This document shows positions 1 through 14,033 of a stretch of DNA of 64,000 nucleotides, piece by piece (within the stretch, counting starts at the first letter, position 1; each line of letters starts with the position of its first letter). Position numbers and translations under genes: made by a program. This DNA comes from Polyangiaceae bacterium (lineage in GTDB: Bacteria > Myxococcota_A > Polyangia > Polyangiales > Polyangiaceae): NCBI GenBank assembly GCA_025937785.1, contig JAICQQ010000008.1, forward strand, positions 1 to 64,000, read 5' to 3'. The notes under the pieces are model-generated. The model worked only from the letters and a program-made list of their open reading frames with translations, ran no database searches and was not told the origin of the DNA.

Positions 1-878
1 ACCTGGGGGATGAGCTTGAGCGCCTCGATCGCCGCTTTGACGAAGAACGACATGAAGCCGAGTTTGATCTCGTACTTTTTGACGAAGTCGTCCTGGTGCT
101 CTTTGCGGAGCTCGAGCACCGCGGTCATGTCGATTTCGTTGAAGGTGGTGAGCAGGGCGGCGGTTTGCTGGCTCTCGACCAGGCGCTCCGCGATGCGGCG
201 CCGCATCGGGCTCATCTTCACGACCTCTTCGCCACGCCCGGCCAACGGGAGCGCCGGCTCGGTGCGCGTCGGGTCCGCCGGCGTCGGGGCAGGAGCTGCC
301 GGAGACTTTTCGGCCCTGAGCGCGTCTTCCTTCAGGACGCGGCCGCCGGGGCCGCTGGCTTCGACGTCACTCTCTTTCAGCCCTCGCTCGGCCATCACGC
401 GACGCGCGGAAGGCATCACGCGCGCGAAGGCGTGGGGAGGCAACGACTCCCGCACCGAACTCGTGCGATCACTCGGGGGCGGAGGCGGCGACGTGGGTCG
501 CTTGTCCGCTGCGGGTGCTGCGGCGCCCGATGCTGCGGCGCCCGATGCTGCGGCGGGCGGAGGCGCCTTCTTGGCGGCTTCCTTGGCTGGGGCCTGCGCC
601 TTCGCGGAGGCGGCGGAAGGCTTCGGGTCTTGCGCGGGCGCGCCCTCTTCCATGTAGCCGATCACGTCGCCCACCTGCGCCTCCGAACCGGCGGCGACGG
701 TGATTTTGGTGACGACGCCGGTGACCGGAGCGGGCAGCTCGACCGTCACCTTGTCGGTTTCGATCATCACAATCACCTCATCGCGGCTGGCCGAGTCGCC
801 CTCCTTTTTCAGCCACTCACCGATCTGCACCTCGGTGATGGATTCGCCCACGGGTGGGACTTTCAGTTCAACGGACAT
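1..878 (-). CDS. sucB: Dihydrolipoyllysine succinyltransferase, E2 of 2-oxoglutarate dehydrogenase (C-terminus outside window)
   Basis: This frame is open from ATG 878 to the window edge and is missing from the ORF track because it has no stop here. The E2 subunit passes the succinyl group from E1 to CoA in the TCA cycle. The N-terminus is a lipoyl domain with the lipoyl-lysine motif ETDKVTVELPAP. An Ala/Pro/Lys-rich swinging linker follows, containing a small AAASG repeat, then a peripheral subunit-binding segment (PSARRVMAERGL and GPGGRVLKEDA) and the start of the catalytic domain (MSPMRRRIAERL). It lies 67 bp downstream of sucA on the same strand, the usual sucAB order. The 292 visible codons stop before the catalytic His/Asp residues. 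Identification as the oxoglutarate rather than pyruvate E2 rests on motif style and the sucA neighbour. Confidence 0.95.
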   Translation of the reverse strand, partial: MSVELKVPPVGESITEVQIGEWLKKEGDSASRDEVIVMIETDKVTVELPAPVTGVVTKITVAAGSEAQVGDVIGYMEEGAPAQDPKPSAASAKAQAPAKEAAKKAPPPAAASGAAASGAAAPAADKRPTSPPPPPSDRTSSVRESLPPHAFARVMPSARRVMAERGLKESDVEASGPGGRVLKEDALRAEKSPAAPAPTPADPTRTEPALPLAGRGEEVVKMSPMRRRIAERLVESQQTAALLTTFNEIDMTAVLELRKEHQDDFVKKYEIKLGFMSFFVKAAIEALKLIPQ

Positions 879-945
879 AGCTGGATGCTCCTCGTGCGGG
901 CCGTTTCAGTGACAGGCCGGTGACCAAGATTCGTGGCCCGGCACC

Positions 946-3867
<2,922 letters not shown>

Positions 3868-4170
3868 AGAGCGAACAGACGTGCTTTCAGTGAAAGATCG
3901 CCAAGTGGCGCCGCAGGGCCGCCGATCGGTGTGTGAAATGAGGAGGAGAAGCGGGATAACGTCGCGACAGGGCGTCCCGTTTAGGTAGCGCCTTGGCCAG
4001 GGCCTGTCGACTGCGCTCCGCAGCAAAACAATTTGAATAATCCTGCAGAGCTACAGTTGTGTAGGGCTCACCAGCCAGCGCCGGAGCGTGTGTTTCGTGA
4101 GAGTGTCGGACTGCATCGATTTTCCGTGACAACCGAAAGGCCGGCCCGCACAGATTCGTCGCTCGAGGGC
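3868..4170. other. Intergenic region upstream of sucA (about 300 bp)
   Basis: No convincing gene is present; the overlapping ORF calls lack codon character and recognisable domains. An AT-richer patch near 4022-4045 (ACAATTTGAATAATCC on the plus strand) is the most promoter-like stretch and would sit about 170 bp upstream of sucA. No palindromic operator was recognised. It probably contains the sucA promoter and the end of the tetR transcript. Confidence 0.4.
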
Positions 4171-4857
4171 TCATGGGCGCCCCCTGGCAAGCTTGCGCTT
4201 GCGCACCTTGTCGGGGTCCTCGCCGACGCGCAGGTAACCCTCGGAAAGGAATGTGTACATCTGCTGGGTCAGGACGTCGGCGCTTTCCTCGGAGAGTCCT
4301 AGAGTGACAGCCTGGTACAAAAGTTCTTTGAGGGCGCCCAGCGACAGGAACGCCATCACCCGCGGCTCACCGTCAGCCACGATCCCCAGGTTCTGACCGT
4401 CCTTCAGGCTCTCGATCAACAGCTGCATCACCGTGTCGTAGAAGGACACGATGCGGGTCTGAAATTCGTGATCCACGCCGTGAGCGTCCGTGAACAAGAT
4501 CTTGGTCATGACCCGCTCGGCCAGACACACGCCGATGATCGCACGAATGTTCTGCCGGACTTGATCTGCGACCGGGCGCTCGGGATCGTCGGTGGAGATC
4601 CTCTCGATTTTCGTGGCCAGTTGCGCCGCGAAACGATCGACGAGCTCGGCGAAGGCAGCACGCTTGTCGTCGAAATACAGGTAGAAGGTTCCGCGCGCGA
4701 CCCCTGCCTGCGCGACGATGTCATCGACCGTCGTTTGGGCGTACCCGCGCTTCGAAAACACGTCGCGCGCAGCATCCAGGATCTGCTGCCGTCGTTCGGC
4801 TTTGGCGATCGCCCCCTTTTTGGGGGCACCCACCTTCTTCTTGCGCGGCGTGGCCAT
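4171..4857 (-). CDS. TetR-family transcriptional regulator
   Basis: A 228-residue one-component repressor-type protein. A Lys-rich tail (MATPRKKKVGAPKKG) precedes the TetR helix-turn-helix: RRQQILDAARDVFSKRGY, then TTVDDIVAQAGVARGTFYLYF. The remaining alpha-helical part is the usual dimerisation and ligand domain, with no clue to the effector. The ORF track starts at 4887, but ATG 4857 gives the more typical short basic N-terminus; neither has a clear ribosome binding site. The gene diverges from the activase gene at 5146 across a 288 bp region rich in inverted repeats, which suggests that it controls that operon and itself. That is inference from layout. Confidence 0.9.
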   Translation of the reverse strand: MATPRKKKVGAPKKGAIAKAERRQQILDAARDVFSKRGYAQTTVDDIVAQAGVARGTFYLYFDDKRAAFAELVDRFAAQLATKIERISTDDPERPVADQVRQNIRAIIGVCLAERVMTKILFTDAHGVDHEFQTRIVSFYDTVMQLLIESLKDGQNLGIVADGEPRVMAFLSLGALKELLYQAVTLGLSEESADVLTQQMYTFLSEGYLRVGEDPDKVRKRKLARGRP

Positions 4858-4893
4858 GAAAATGCGTAGTTCAGAGACTACCTGCACTCGCGA

Positions 4894-4910
4894 AAAGTCA
4901 CAGCGACTTT
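4894..4910. promoter_or_regulatory. Inverted repeat AAAGTC-N5-GACTTT
   Basis: A perfect 6 bp inverted repeat with a 5 bp spacer lies 37 bp upstream of the tetR start codon. Its size suits a dimeric regulator. It is followed by a wide 10 bp inverted repeat (CCGTTCGACC at 4912-4921 and GGTCGAACGG at 4986-4995) and a GCCGGCG/CGCCGGC stem at 5012-5034 that flanks the AT-rich TAATATTTG. A role as tetR operator or promoter element is a guess. Confidence 0.4.
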
Positions 4911-5082
4911 ACCGTTCGACCGCGCGGCCGACACGAGGGTCGGGAAGCAGCGACGAATCCCCCTGCGTCGACCGTTTCGCGGCTCGGTCGAACGGCACTC
5001 TGGCGCGTCAAGCCGGCGTAATATTTGCGCCGGCCGGTGTTCGTTGTGCTTGCCCGGCGCCGGAGGTTGCGGCACCCTCCGT

Positions 5083-5098
5083 ACGCTGACGTCAGCGT
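5083..5098. promoter_or_regulatory. Perfect 16 bp palindrome, candidate TetR operator
   Basis: ACGCTGACGTCAGCGT is a perfect palindrome centred on TGACGTCA, located 47 bp upstream of the activase GTG start in the tetR/activase intergenic region. TetR-family operators are often palindromes of this size, and TGAC/GTCA half-sites are common among them. The sequence and position are observed; binding by the adjacent TetR protein is inferred. Confidence 0.55.
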
Positions 5099-5145
5099 CA
5101 GTCTACCGCGGGCCTGCCCGCGACTATCCACCAAACGAGGCGCGA

Positions 5146-8802
<3,657 letters not shown>

Positions 8803-8833
8803 GTCGTACAGCCACCCTACGGAGACAAGAACC

Positions 8834-10750
8834 ATGACGCAGCAAGTAGCCTTTGATGCCCCCAAGAAACGCAACCTGCCCATCGCGGGTCAGGCCAGCG
8901 CGCCTTCAGTCGACGCGATGGATATCGACGCAGAGCTAGCCAAGTTCGAGGCGGAGGAACGCGCGCGGCTAGGGCTCGAGAAAGAGGAGCATTGGGTCGA
9001 AGACATGGCGAACCTGATGTTCACCAAGTCCGAGAAGTCGAAGATCACGCTGCTCATCGGCGGGTTGACGATGGCGCAGGACTACCTGATCGGCGCGTCC
9101 TTCACCCGCCTGGGCTACAGTACCGTGAACCTCGACGTGCCCAACGAAGACGCCCTGCGCGTAGGCAAAGAGTTCGGCAATCGCGGCCAGTGCAACCCGA
9201 CGTATTTCACCGTGGACAACCTGGTCAAGGCGCTCATCACCTTGCGCGACGAGAAGGGGATGTCGACCAAGGACATCATCGACAAGTACGTGTTCCTCAC
9301 GGCGGGCGCCTGCGGTCCCTGTCGCTTCGGCATGTACGTGACCGAGTACCGCAAGGCCCTCCGTGACGCGGGCTTCGACGGTTTCCGCGTGATGCTGTTC
9401 CAGCAGCAGGGCGGCCTGAGCCAGGCGAGCGGCGAAGAGAGCGGGCTCGAGCTCAACCCCAAGTTCTTCATCGGCCTCTTGAAGGGCCTGATCGCCGGCG
9501 ACGTGCTGAACGGCATCGGTTATCGCCTGCGGCCGTTCGAGGTCGAAGCGGGCGCCACCGACAAGGCCATGGAGCAGGCCAAAAAGAACTGCCACGACGC
9601 GCTGCTGGAGGGCAGGAGCATCCTGAAGGCGCTCTACGACAGCAAGAAACTGTTCGCCGCGGTCAAGGTCGATCGCACCATGGTCAAGCCCAAGACCGCC
9701 ATCATCGGGGAGTTCTGGGCCATGACCACGGAAGGCGCGGGCAACTACGCGCTGCAGCGCTTCCTCGAGCAGGAAGGTTCCGAGGCTGACATTCAGTTCG
9801 TCTCGGCCTGGCTCCTGTATAACGTGTGGGAGCTCCGCCACGACACCAAGAACCGCGCCACCTTGCGCGGCGAAGACGCAGGCAAGCAGAGCCTGGCCGG
9901 CGCCGGCGAGTACGGCGTGTTCACACGCCAGATCGGGCTGTGGGCCGCAGACAAGGCGATTCGCGCTGGTTTTCAGGTATTCGCCAACGCGGCCGGTTTT
10001 CATGGCTACCACCTGCCCGACATGGACGCGATCGCCGACCTGGCGGCTCCCTACTACAACAACGACCTGCGCGGCGGCGAAGGCCACATGGAAGTGGGCA
10101 AGCTGATCGTGAACGTCGCCAAGAACAAGGCCAACATGACCTTGAGCGTCAAGCCCTTTGGCTGCATGCCGAGTTCCGGCGTCAGCGACGGTGTGCAATC
10201 GCTCATCACCGAGAAGTTCCCGGGGACGATCTTCTGCGCAGTAGAAACCAGCGGCGACGGCGCGGTGAACTTCTACAGCCGCGTGCAGATGTACCTGTTC
10301 AAGGCCAAGCAGGCCGCCCAGGCCGAGTTCGACAAAGCGCTCGAAGAAACCGGCGTCACCCTCGAGCAGGTAAGAAAATACCTCGCCGAGCACCCGAAGT
10401 ACGCGAACGCGCTGCACCACCCGGAGCACCGCGCGGGCAGCACCTCGGCCGACACTGTCTACGAAGTGGCTGAGCTCATCACCAGCACCAAGAGCCAGCG
10501 CGCGGTGCGCCGTGCCAAGCGCTTCTTCCAGGGCGCCAAGGCTGCCTTCGGCAAGGCCATCAGCGATGCCCCCGAGACCGCTCGCACCACGGCTGCCTTC
10601 ACGCAGCAGGGCGCGAAGGAACTGCTCGAGATCGCGAAAGAGCAAGGCCCCGGTCTGGCTCAAAAGGGCATCGAAGCGGCCAAGAGCAAGGCAGCCCAGG
10701 TGCTCCCCTTCAAGCGAGAAACCAGCGCCGAAGTCCGCAAAGCCAGCTAG
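8834..10750 (+). CDS. 2-hydroxyacyl-CoA dehydratase-like partner of the activase (COG3581-like)
   Basis: A 638-residue protein begins at ATG 8834 with GGAG about 9 bp upstream, 31 bp after the activase gene. It resembles the dehydratase-related domain that is fused to double activases in many anaerobes; here it is a separate polypeptide. Candidate Fe-S ligands are C120 (RGQCNPT), C160 and C163 (GACGPCRFGMY), C444 (PFGCMPSSG) and C468 (FCAVETSGDG). The last approximately 80 residues form an Ala/Lys-rich helical tail not expected in the core family. Known relatives accept electrons from the activase and carry a [4Fe-4S] or double-cubane cluster. Whether this protein reduces a CoA ester or another small molecule cannot be told from sequence. 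No separate dehydratase alpha/beta genes are nearby. Confidence 0.82.
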   Translation: MTQQVAFDAPKKRNLPIAGQASAPSVDAMDIDAELAKFEAEERARLGLEKEEHWVEDMANLMFTKSEKSKITLLIGGLTMAQDYLIGASFTRLGYSTVNLDVPNEDALRVGKEFGNRGQCNPTYFTVDNLVKALITLRDEKGMSTKDIIDKYVFLTAGACGPCRFGMYVTEYRKALRDAGFDGFRVMLFQQQGGLSQASGEESGLELNPKFFIGLLKGLIAGDVLNGIGYRLRPFEVEAGATDKAMEQAKKNCHDALLEGRSILKALYDSKKLFAAVKVDRTMVKPKTAIIGEFWAMTTEGAGNYALQRFLEQEGSEADIQFVSAWLLYNVWELRHDTKNRATLRGEDAGKQSLAGAGEYGVFTRQIGLWAADKAIRAGFQVFANAAGFHGYHLPDMDAIADLAAPYYNNDLRGGEGHMEVGKLIVNVAKNKANMTLSVKPFGCMPSSGVSDGVQSLITEKFPGTIFCAVETSGDGAVNFYSRVQMYLFKAKQAAQAEFDKALEETGVTLEQVRKYLAEHPKYANALHHPEHRAGSTSADTVYEVAELITSTKSQRAVRRAKRFFQGAKAAFGKAISDAPETARTTAAFTQQGAKELLEIAKEQGPGLAQKGIEAAKSKAAQVLPFKRETSAEVRKAS

Positions 10751-10777
10751 TCTCGTCTAAGCCAAGCAATCAGCAAA

Positions 10778-10811
10778 GCGCCCGCCTCACCCCCAAGGTG
10801 ACGGCGGGCGC
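10778..10811 (+). terminator. Strong GC hairpin after the activase operon
   Basis: GCGCCCGCC-TCACC pairs with GGTGA-C-GGCGGGCGC around a 5 nt loop, giving 14 base pairs with one bulge, 27 bp after the stop codon. There is no proper T-tract (GCTCGTCTTTG follows), so it may be an RNA-stabilising or attenuating hairpin rather than a classical intrinsic terminator. Confidence 0.6.
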
Positions 10812-10920
10812 GCTCGTCTTTGCCCGCCGAACTGCTCGCGCCTTCCGACCAGCAACTCTTGGCGCCCTTAGGACAGTGATCGAAGTAACTTTGCCAACTT
10901 GCTGAAGTGGGCTGACTCAC

Positions 10921-10941
10921 CGCAGAGTTCGCAGAGCACGC
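10921..10941. repeat. Short CGCAGAG direct repeats beside the four-helix-bundle gene
   Basis: CGCAGAGTTCGCAGAGCACGC holds two CGCAGAG copies 9 bp apart, just past the stop codon of the four-helix-bundle gene. From memory, similar CGCAGAG-rich strings occur next to such genes in other genomes; I cannot confirm that here. Confidence 0.45.
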
Positions 10942-10949
10942 CGAAGGGT

Positions 10950-11213
10950 TTACTCGGGAAGCTCGTTGACAAGATCCAAGACGCTCTCGCCGAACCGGAG
11001 CGCCATCGTGGTTTCACGAGCAGAATTGACAGCGTCTTCGAGGCGGGAGGTACGCTTTCCTGCTCTGGCAAACAGGCCTTCGCTACCATTGAGCGCCGTG
11101 GACGAACTGGACCGCTTCATCTGCTGAGCCAAGTCACGGTCGTGGCGAGCGACCTTGCGTGCGAGACCATGAACCATCTGCACCATGTCGACCAGGGAAT
11201 CGAGAATCTTCAT
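10950..11213 (-). CDS. Four-helix-bundle protein (23S rRNA intervening-sequence protein family)
   Basis: An 87-residue, all-helical protein. The pattern MKILDSLVDMVQMVHGLARK, then HDRDLAQQMKRSSSSTALNG, then SARETTMALRFGE matches the IVP/S23-type four-helix-bundle family. ATG 11213 is chosen because AGAAGGAG precedes it by 6 bp; the track uses an upstream TTG. Family members are found in rRNA intervening sequences and scattered as stand-alone genes, and the fold is shared with Avd accessory proteins. No reverse transcriptase or rRNA is nearby, so function is unknown. The gene sits between CGCAGAG repeats and a nested inverted-repeat structure, which suggests a small mobile or structured cassette. 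Confidence 0.8.
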   Translation of the reverse strand: MKILDSLVDMVQMVHGLARKVARHDRDLAQQMKRSSSSTALNGSEGLFARAGKRTSRLEDAVNSARETTMALRFGESVLDLVNELPE

Positions 11214-11250
11214 GCGTGACTCCTTCTGCAATCGCTTCGACTGCGAGGGC

Positions 11251-11351
11251 GTCCCTCCTCCGCACGGAGCGCCTGTCCAGGGCGAAGCCGGCGCGTAGCG
11301 CCGTGCGCTCGCGAAGCGGGCGACCCTGGACTGGCGAGAGTACGGAGGGAC
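11251..11351. repeat. Three nested inverted repeats, possible structured RNA or small element
   Basis: Three perfect stems nest concentrically: GTCCCTCC/GGAGGGAC (11251-11258 with 11344-11351), GTCCAGGG/CCCTGGAC (11275-11282 with 11324-11331) and CGGCGC/GCGCCG (11289-11294 with 11298-11303). A small TCCG/CGGA hairpin lies in the left arm. The element occupies the 340 bp gene-free stretch 11214-11553, upstream of the four-helix-bundle gene. Outside the stems this stretch shows only low-complexity CCTGTCCCCGTCCCTG-type sequence. Confidence 0.5.
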
Positions 11352-11553
11352 ACTCCCGATTGAAGACGAGGAGATTGAATTGCCGCCCGTCAGGTCCGAG
11401 CCGGTACCCGACTCCTGGTGCTGTCCCTGTCCCCGTCCCTGCTTCAGGCTCCAGGACCTGATCCTGATCCTGCCATCCAGAACGTCACATCAGGGCCAAG
11501 ACTCTCGCCATGCGGTCCGCGCCTTCCGCAGCTCCCCCGCGAGGAGGCGCGGG

Positions 11554-12075
11554 TTAGTCGGATTCTAGGACTTGGCGGACGCGCGCGACGAGATCGCTGG
11601 GGCGGAAGGGCTTCTCGAGCGTGGTGACGCCGCCGAGCTCGCGCAGCTGGTCGATGAGAGGACCGCCGGAGTAGCCCGACATGAACACGATTTTCAAGTC
11701 GGGGCGGAGCGCCCGTGCCCGGCGAGCCAACTCGAGGCCGCTGATTTTGGGCATCACGACGTCGCTGAGCAGCACATCGACTCGCTCACCGGCGTCGAGC
11801 AACGTCAGCGCTTCCTCGGAGGAGCCGGTGGCGAACACCGTAAAGCCCGATCGCGTGAGCGCTCGCTCGGTGACACGCAGCACCTGCTCTTGATCCTCGA
11901 CCACGAGCACGGTGGCAGCGTGGGGCTGCTGAGAAGAATCGGACGGATCACCGTGGCCCGCCGGGCGAGACCCGTCGCTGGGGGGACCCGCCAACGGGCC
12001 GGCGAGTAAGGCTCCGCTGCCTCGCCTGCAGAATTCAACCGACGCGCTCGACTGCTGAACGATTCCGGCACTCAC
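11554..12075 (-). CDS. Orphan response-regulator receiver domain protein
   Basis: A receiver domain fills the C-terminal two-thirds: acidic pair in VVEDQEQ, phospho-acceptor Asp in LLSDVVMP (D105 with this start), conserved Lys in LEKPF. There is no output domain. The N-terminal approximately 55 residues are Gly/Pro/Ser-rich linker, like the segment that joins kinase and receiver in hybrid histidine kinases. I chose GTG 12075, preceded by GAGGTG at 6 bp spacing; the track start at 12123 is a TTG. The protein could be a stand-alone CheY-like regulator or a remnant of a hybrid kinase. The receiver resembles the one at the end of the kinase at 34575-36173. No kinase gene is adjacent. Confidence 0.8.
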   Translation of the reverse strand: MSAGIVQQSSASVEFCRRGSGALLAGPLAGPPSDGSRPAGHGDPSDSSQQPHAATVLVVEDQEQVLRVTERALTRSGFTVFATGSSEEALTLLDAGERVDVLLSDVVMPKISGLELARRARALRPDLKIVFMSGYSGGPLIDQLRELGGVTTLEKPFRPSDLVARVRQVLESD

Positions 12076-12192
12076 GGATTTCACCTCGCGCTTCAGGATC
12101 GCGGCAACGACGGTGCACAGCAAGCGGTTTTGTCGAGCCGCGCGGCCGCGGCGACCGATGGCTTCGAAATCAGCGAGTTTCGCGGCGTGAGC

Positions 12193-13521
12193 TCAGTGGT
12201 AGGTGGCGGTGAAGTTCAGGGCAGGCAGCAGCAGCCACTGCTTGGTGTCCGTCTGCGAGTGCTGCACCGCGCCAAAACCGAAGCGCCCGAACAGTCCCAA
12301 GCTCCAGCTGTCGGAAACCCACCAATCGTAGCCCAGCCCCGCGGCGACGAGCAGGCCTTGGGTGGTCAGCGAATCGATGTCGGAGCCGGTGGTTTCGATC
12401 TGGACGTAGCCGAGCTCACCCAAGAGGTGAAACCCGCTCGCCGGGGCCGTGTAGTAGTCGATGAACGCGCCGATGTGGAACGGGTTCAGATCGACGCCCT
12501 CGAGATCGCCCCCTTCGATTTTGGGATTCGGGTGCGTGCCGCCGCCCAGTATCACGCCCAGGGTCAGGCCCTCCGTGAGCGCGCCCCCCAGCAGCACGTC
12601 CAAACCGAAGCCGAACCCCTGGACCTTCGCGGCCGAGTCGCGGTCATCGAGGATGAGGTAACTGCCGCCGGGGTGGAACGCCAAGAAGAACCCGTCGCGC
12701 GTCTCTGGAGCTTGAACTACCTTTTCTTCGCCCGCAGCAGTCTCCTCGACGGAATCGACGAACTCGCTGGGCTCTTGGGCGGTCACCTCGTCGAACTCGG
12801 GCTCCTCATCCGCGGGCGCGGCAGGTGCGAGGGCGACCCGCTCCGTCGCACCACCCGCGGCAGCGGCGGGCAGCTCGAGCTTGCAGCGCTGCTTGGTGTC
12901 GCCAATGGCACCGCCGAACGGGCTCCCCGGCTCCGCAGCAACGACGTAGACCTGGCCCCCGGCGATCGGGCGCGGGATGACCGCGCCGCTGGTGACCGGC
13001 CGTCCTTCGTGGGCACGTTCGACCATCACCACCACGTCGTTGCCCGGCGTCTGGTAGCCTTTGTACGAAGCTCCGAGCCCGACGTTTTCGCTGCACGACA
13101 CGCCCTCGGAGCTGAGGCCGATGACGAGCTGCCGGCTCCCATCGACGATCGGCGGCCCGTGCTCCCAAGAAAAAGCGCTGTTGCTCGGCGCGCCGACCGC
13201 AACGGCCAGGCAAGAACAGGTCGCCTGCTTCGCCCCCTGGTACTTGAGATCGCGACGGGCACCCAAAAGCGCGGGTCCCGTGGCTGCGGCGATCGTGGCC
13301 TCCGCATCCGGCCCCGCGGCTACCGCCTTGGGCTTAGCGAAGTCGTCAGCCCGAGCGGCCCCCTCCCCCTCCGCGGACGCTTCGAAGCTAGCGTCCGCGT
13401 CGGCAGAGCTGCCGCTGGCACCCGCTTTTGCCTCCGCATTTACCGAGGCTTTGCAGCCAACCGCGCCCGCCAACAGCAGGAAAGAGAGACCGACTCGCTT
13501 CACGATAACCGAGCGTGCCAC
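12193..13521 (-). CDS. Predicted lipoprotein with C-terminal beta-barrel-like domain
   Basis: The 442-residue protein starts at GTG 13521 (GTG 13503 is an alternative). It has a signal peptide ending in a lipobox (LLLAGAVGC). An Ala/Ser/Asp/Glu-rich low-complexity segment follows, then a central domain with paired cysteines (ATCSCLAV, GVSCSENV, QRCKLEL). After an acidic linker the C-terminal approximately 170 residues alternate aromatic and glycine-rich strands (GFGFGLDVLLGGALTEG, LLGELGYVQIET, LGLFGRFGFGAVQ) and end in ATYH, typical of small outer-membrane barrels. Lipoprotein and barrel in one chain is unusual. No specific function recognised. Confidence 0.75.
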   Translation of the reverse strand: MARSVIVKRVGLSFLLLAGAVGCKASVNAEAKAGASGSSADADASFEASAEGEGAARADDFAKPKAVAAGPDAEATIAAATGPALLGARRDLKYQGAKQATCSCLAVAVGAPSNSAFSWEHGPPIVDGSRQLVIGLSSEGVSCSENVGLGASYKGYQTPGNDVVVMVERAHEGRPVTSGAVIPRPIAGGQVYVVAAEPGSPFGGAIGDTKQRCKLELPAAAAGGATERVALAPAAPADEEPEFDEVTAQEPSEFVDSVEETAAGEEKVVQAPETRDGFFLAFHPGGSYLILDDRDSAAKVQGFGFGLDVLLGGALTEGLTLGVILGGGTHPNPKIEGGDLEGVDLNPFHIGAFIDYYTAPASGFHLLGELGYVQIETTGSDIDSLTTQGLLVAAGLGYDWWVSDSWSLGLFGRFGFGAVQHSQTDTKQWLLLPALNFTATYH

Positions 13522-13563
13522 TGGTCCGCGAAGTTGGGCAAATCTTGTTGAACGCGCCGGCCC

Positions 13564-14016
13564 CTATTGAAGTGGGAGACGACTCGCCGGCTCGTCATGA
13601 TCGGGGCTCGGCTCCGCACGAAGTGGGGGGTGTCCCAAGCGCTCGCGCATCGAGTTGATGACCTTGAACAGACTCGGCCGGCTGAGCACGCGCTTGATCC
13701 ATTCACGCTTCTTCGGGAAGTCGAGCAGCGTCAGGCCCACGAAGATGGTCAAGAGGCCCTGCCCCGGCAGCACCAACATCAAAACTCCGAGCAGCACGAG
13801 CACGCCGCCCAGCGTGTTGCGAAACACGCGTTTCGCGAGGCCGTGCCGCTCGGCGGGCTCGTCGACGAGATAACCTTCTGGCAAGCGACACAAAAGCCAG
13901 GGGATCGCCACCAAGCTCACCAAAAGCAGCGCCAGCGAGGTGCCGCCGATGATGGCTGCTAGCTCGGGCGAGAGGAAGGGATCGAGGGCGGTCCGTAAGC
14001 CGCTGGGCAGCGCCAC
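13564..14016 (-). CDS. Small membrane protein, PGPGW-family-like
   Basis: A 150-residue protein from GTG 14016 with about three membrane segments: one near the N-terminus (IIGGTSLALLLVSLVAIPWL) and a pair around LGGVLVLLGVLMLVLPGQG. The LPGQGLLTIFVGLTLLDFP stretch corresponds to the turn of the PGPGW putative transmembrane family, with Q in place of the usual P. A basic cytoplasmic tail (KKREWIKRVLSRP) and an acidic Pro-rich end follow. No enzymatic motif. It lies between two envelope genes and may share their transcript. Confidence 0.7.
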   Translation of the reverse strand: MALPSGLRTALDPFLSPELAAIIGGTSLALLLVSLVAIPWLLCRLPEGYLVDEPAERHGLAKRVFRNTLGGVLVLLGVLMLVLPGQGLLTIFVGLTLLDFPKKREWIKRVLSRPSLFKVINSMRERLGHPPLRAEPSPDHDEPASRLPLQ

Positions 14017-14033
14017 GGGTTACAGCGTGACCC

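Noticed and set aside
10950-11353. Diversity-generating retroelement or retron, suggested by the four-helix-bundle protein and the hairpins
   Set aside because: No reverse transcriptase, template/variable repeat pair or msr/msd pattern is present nearby.
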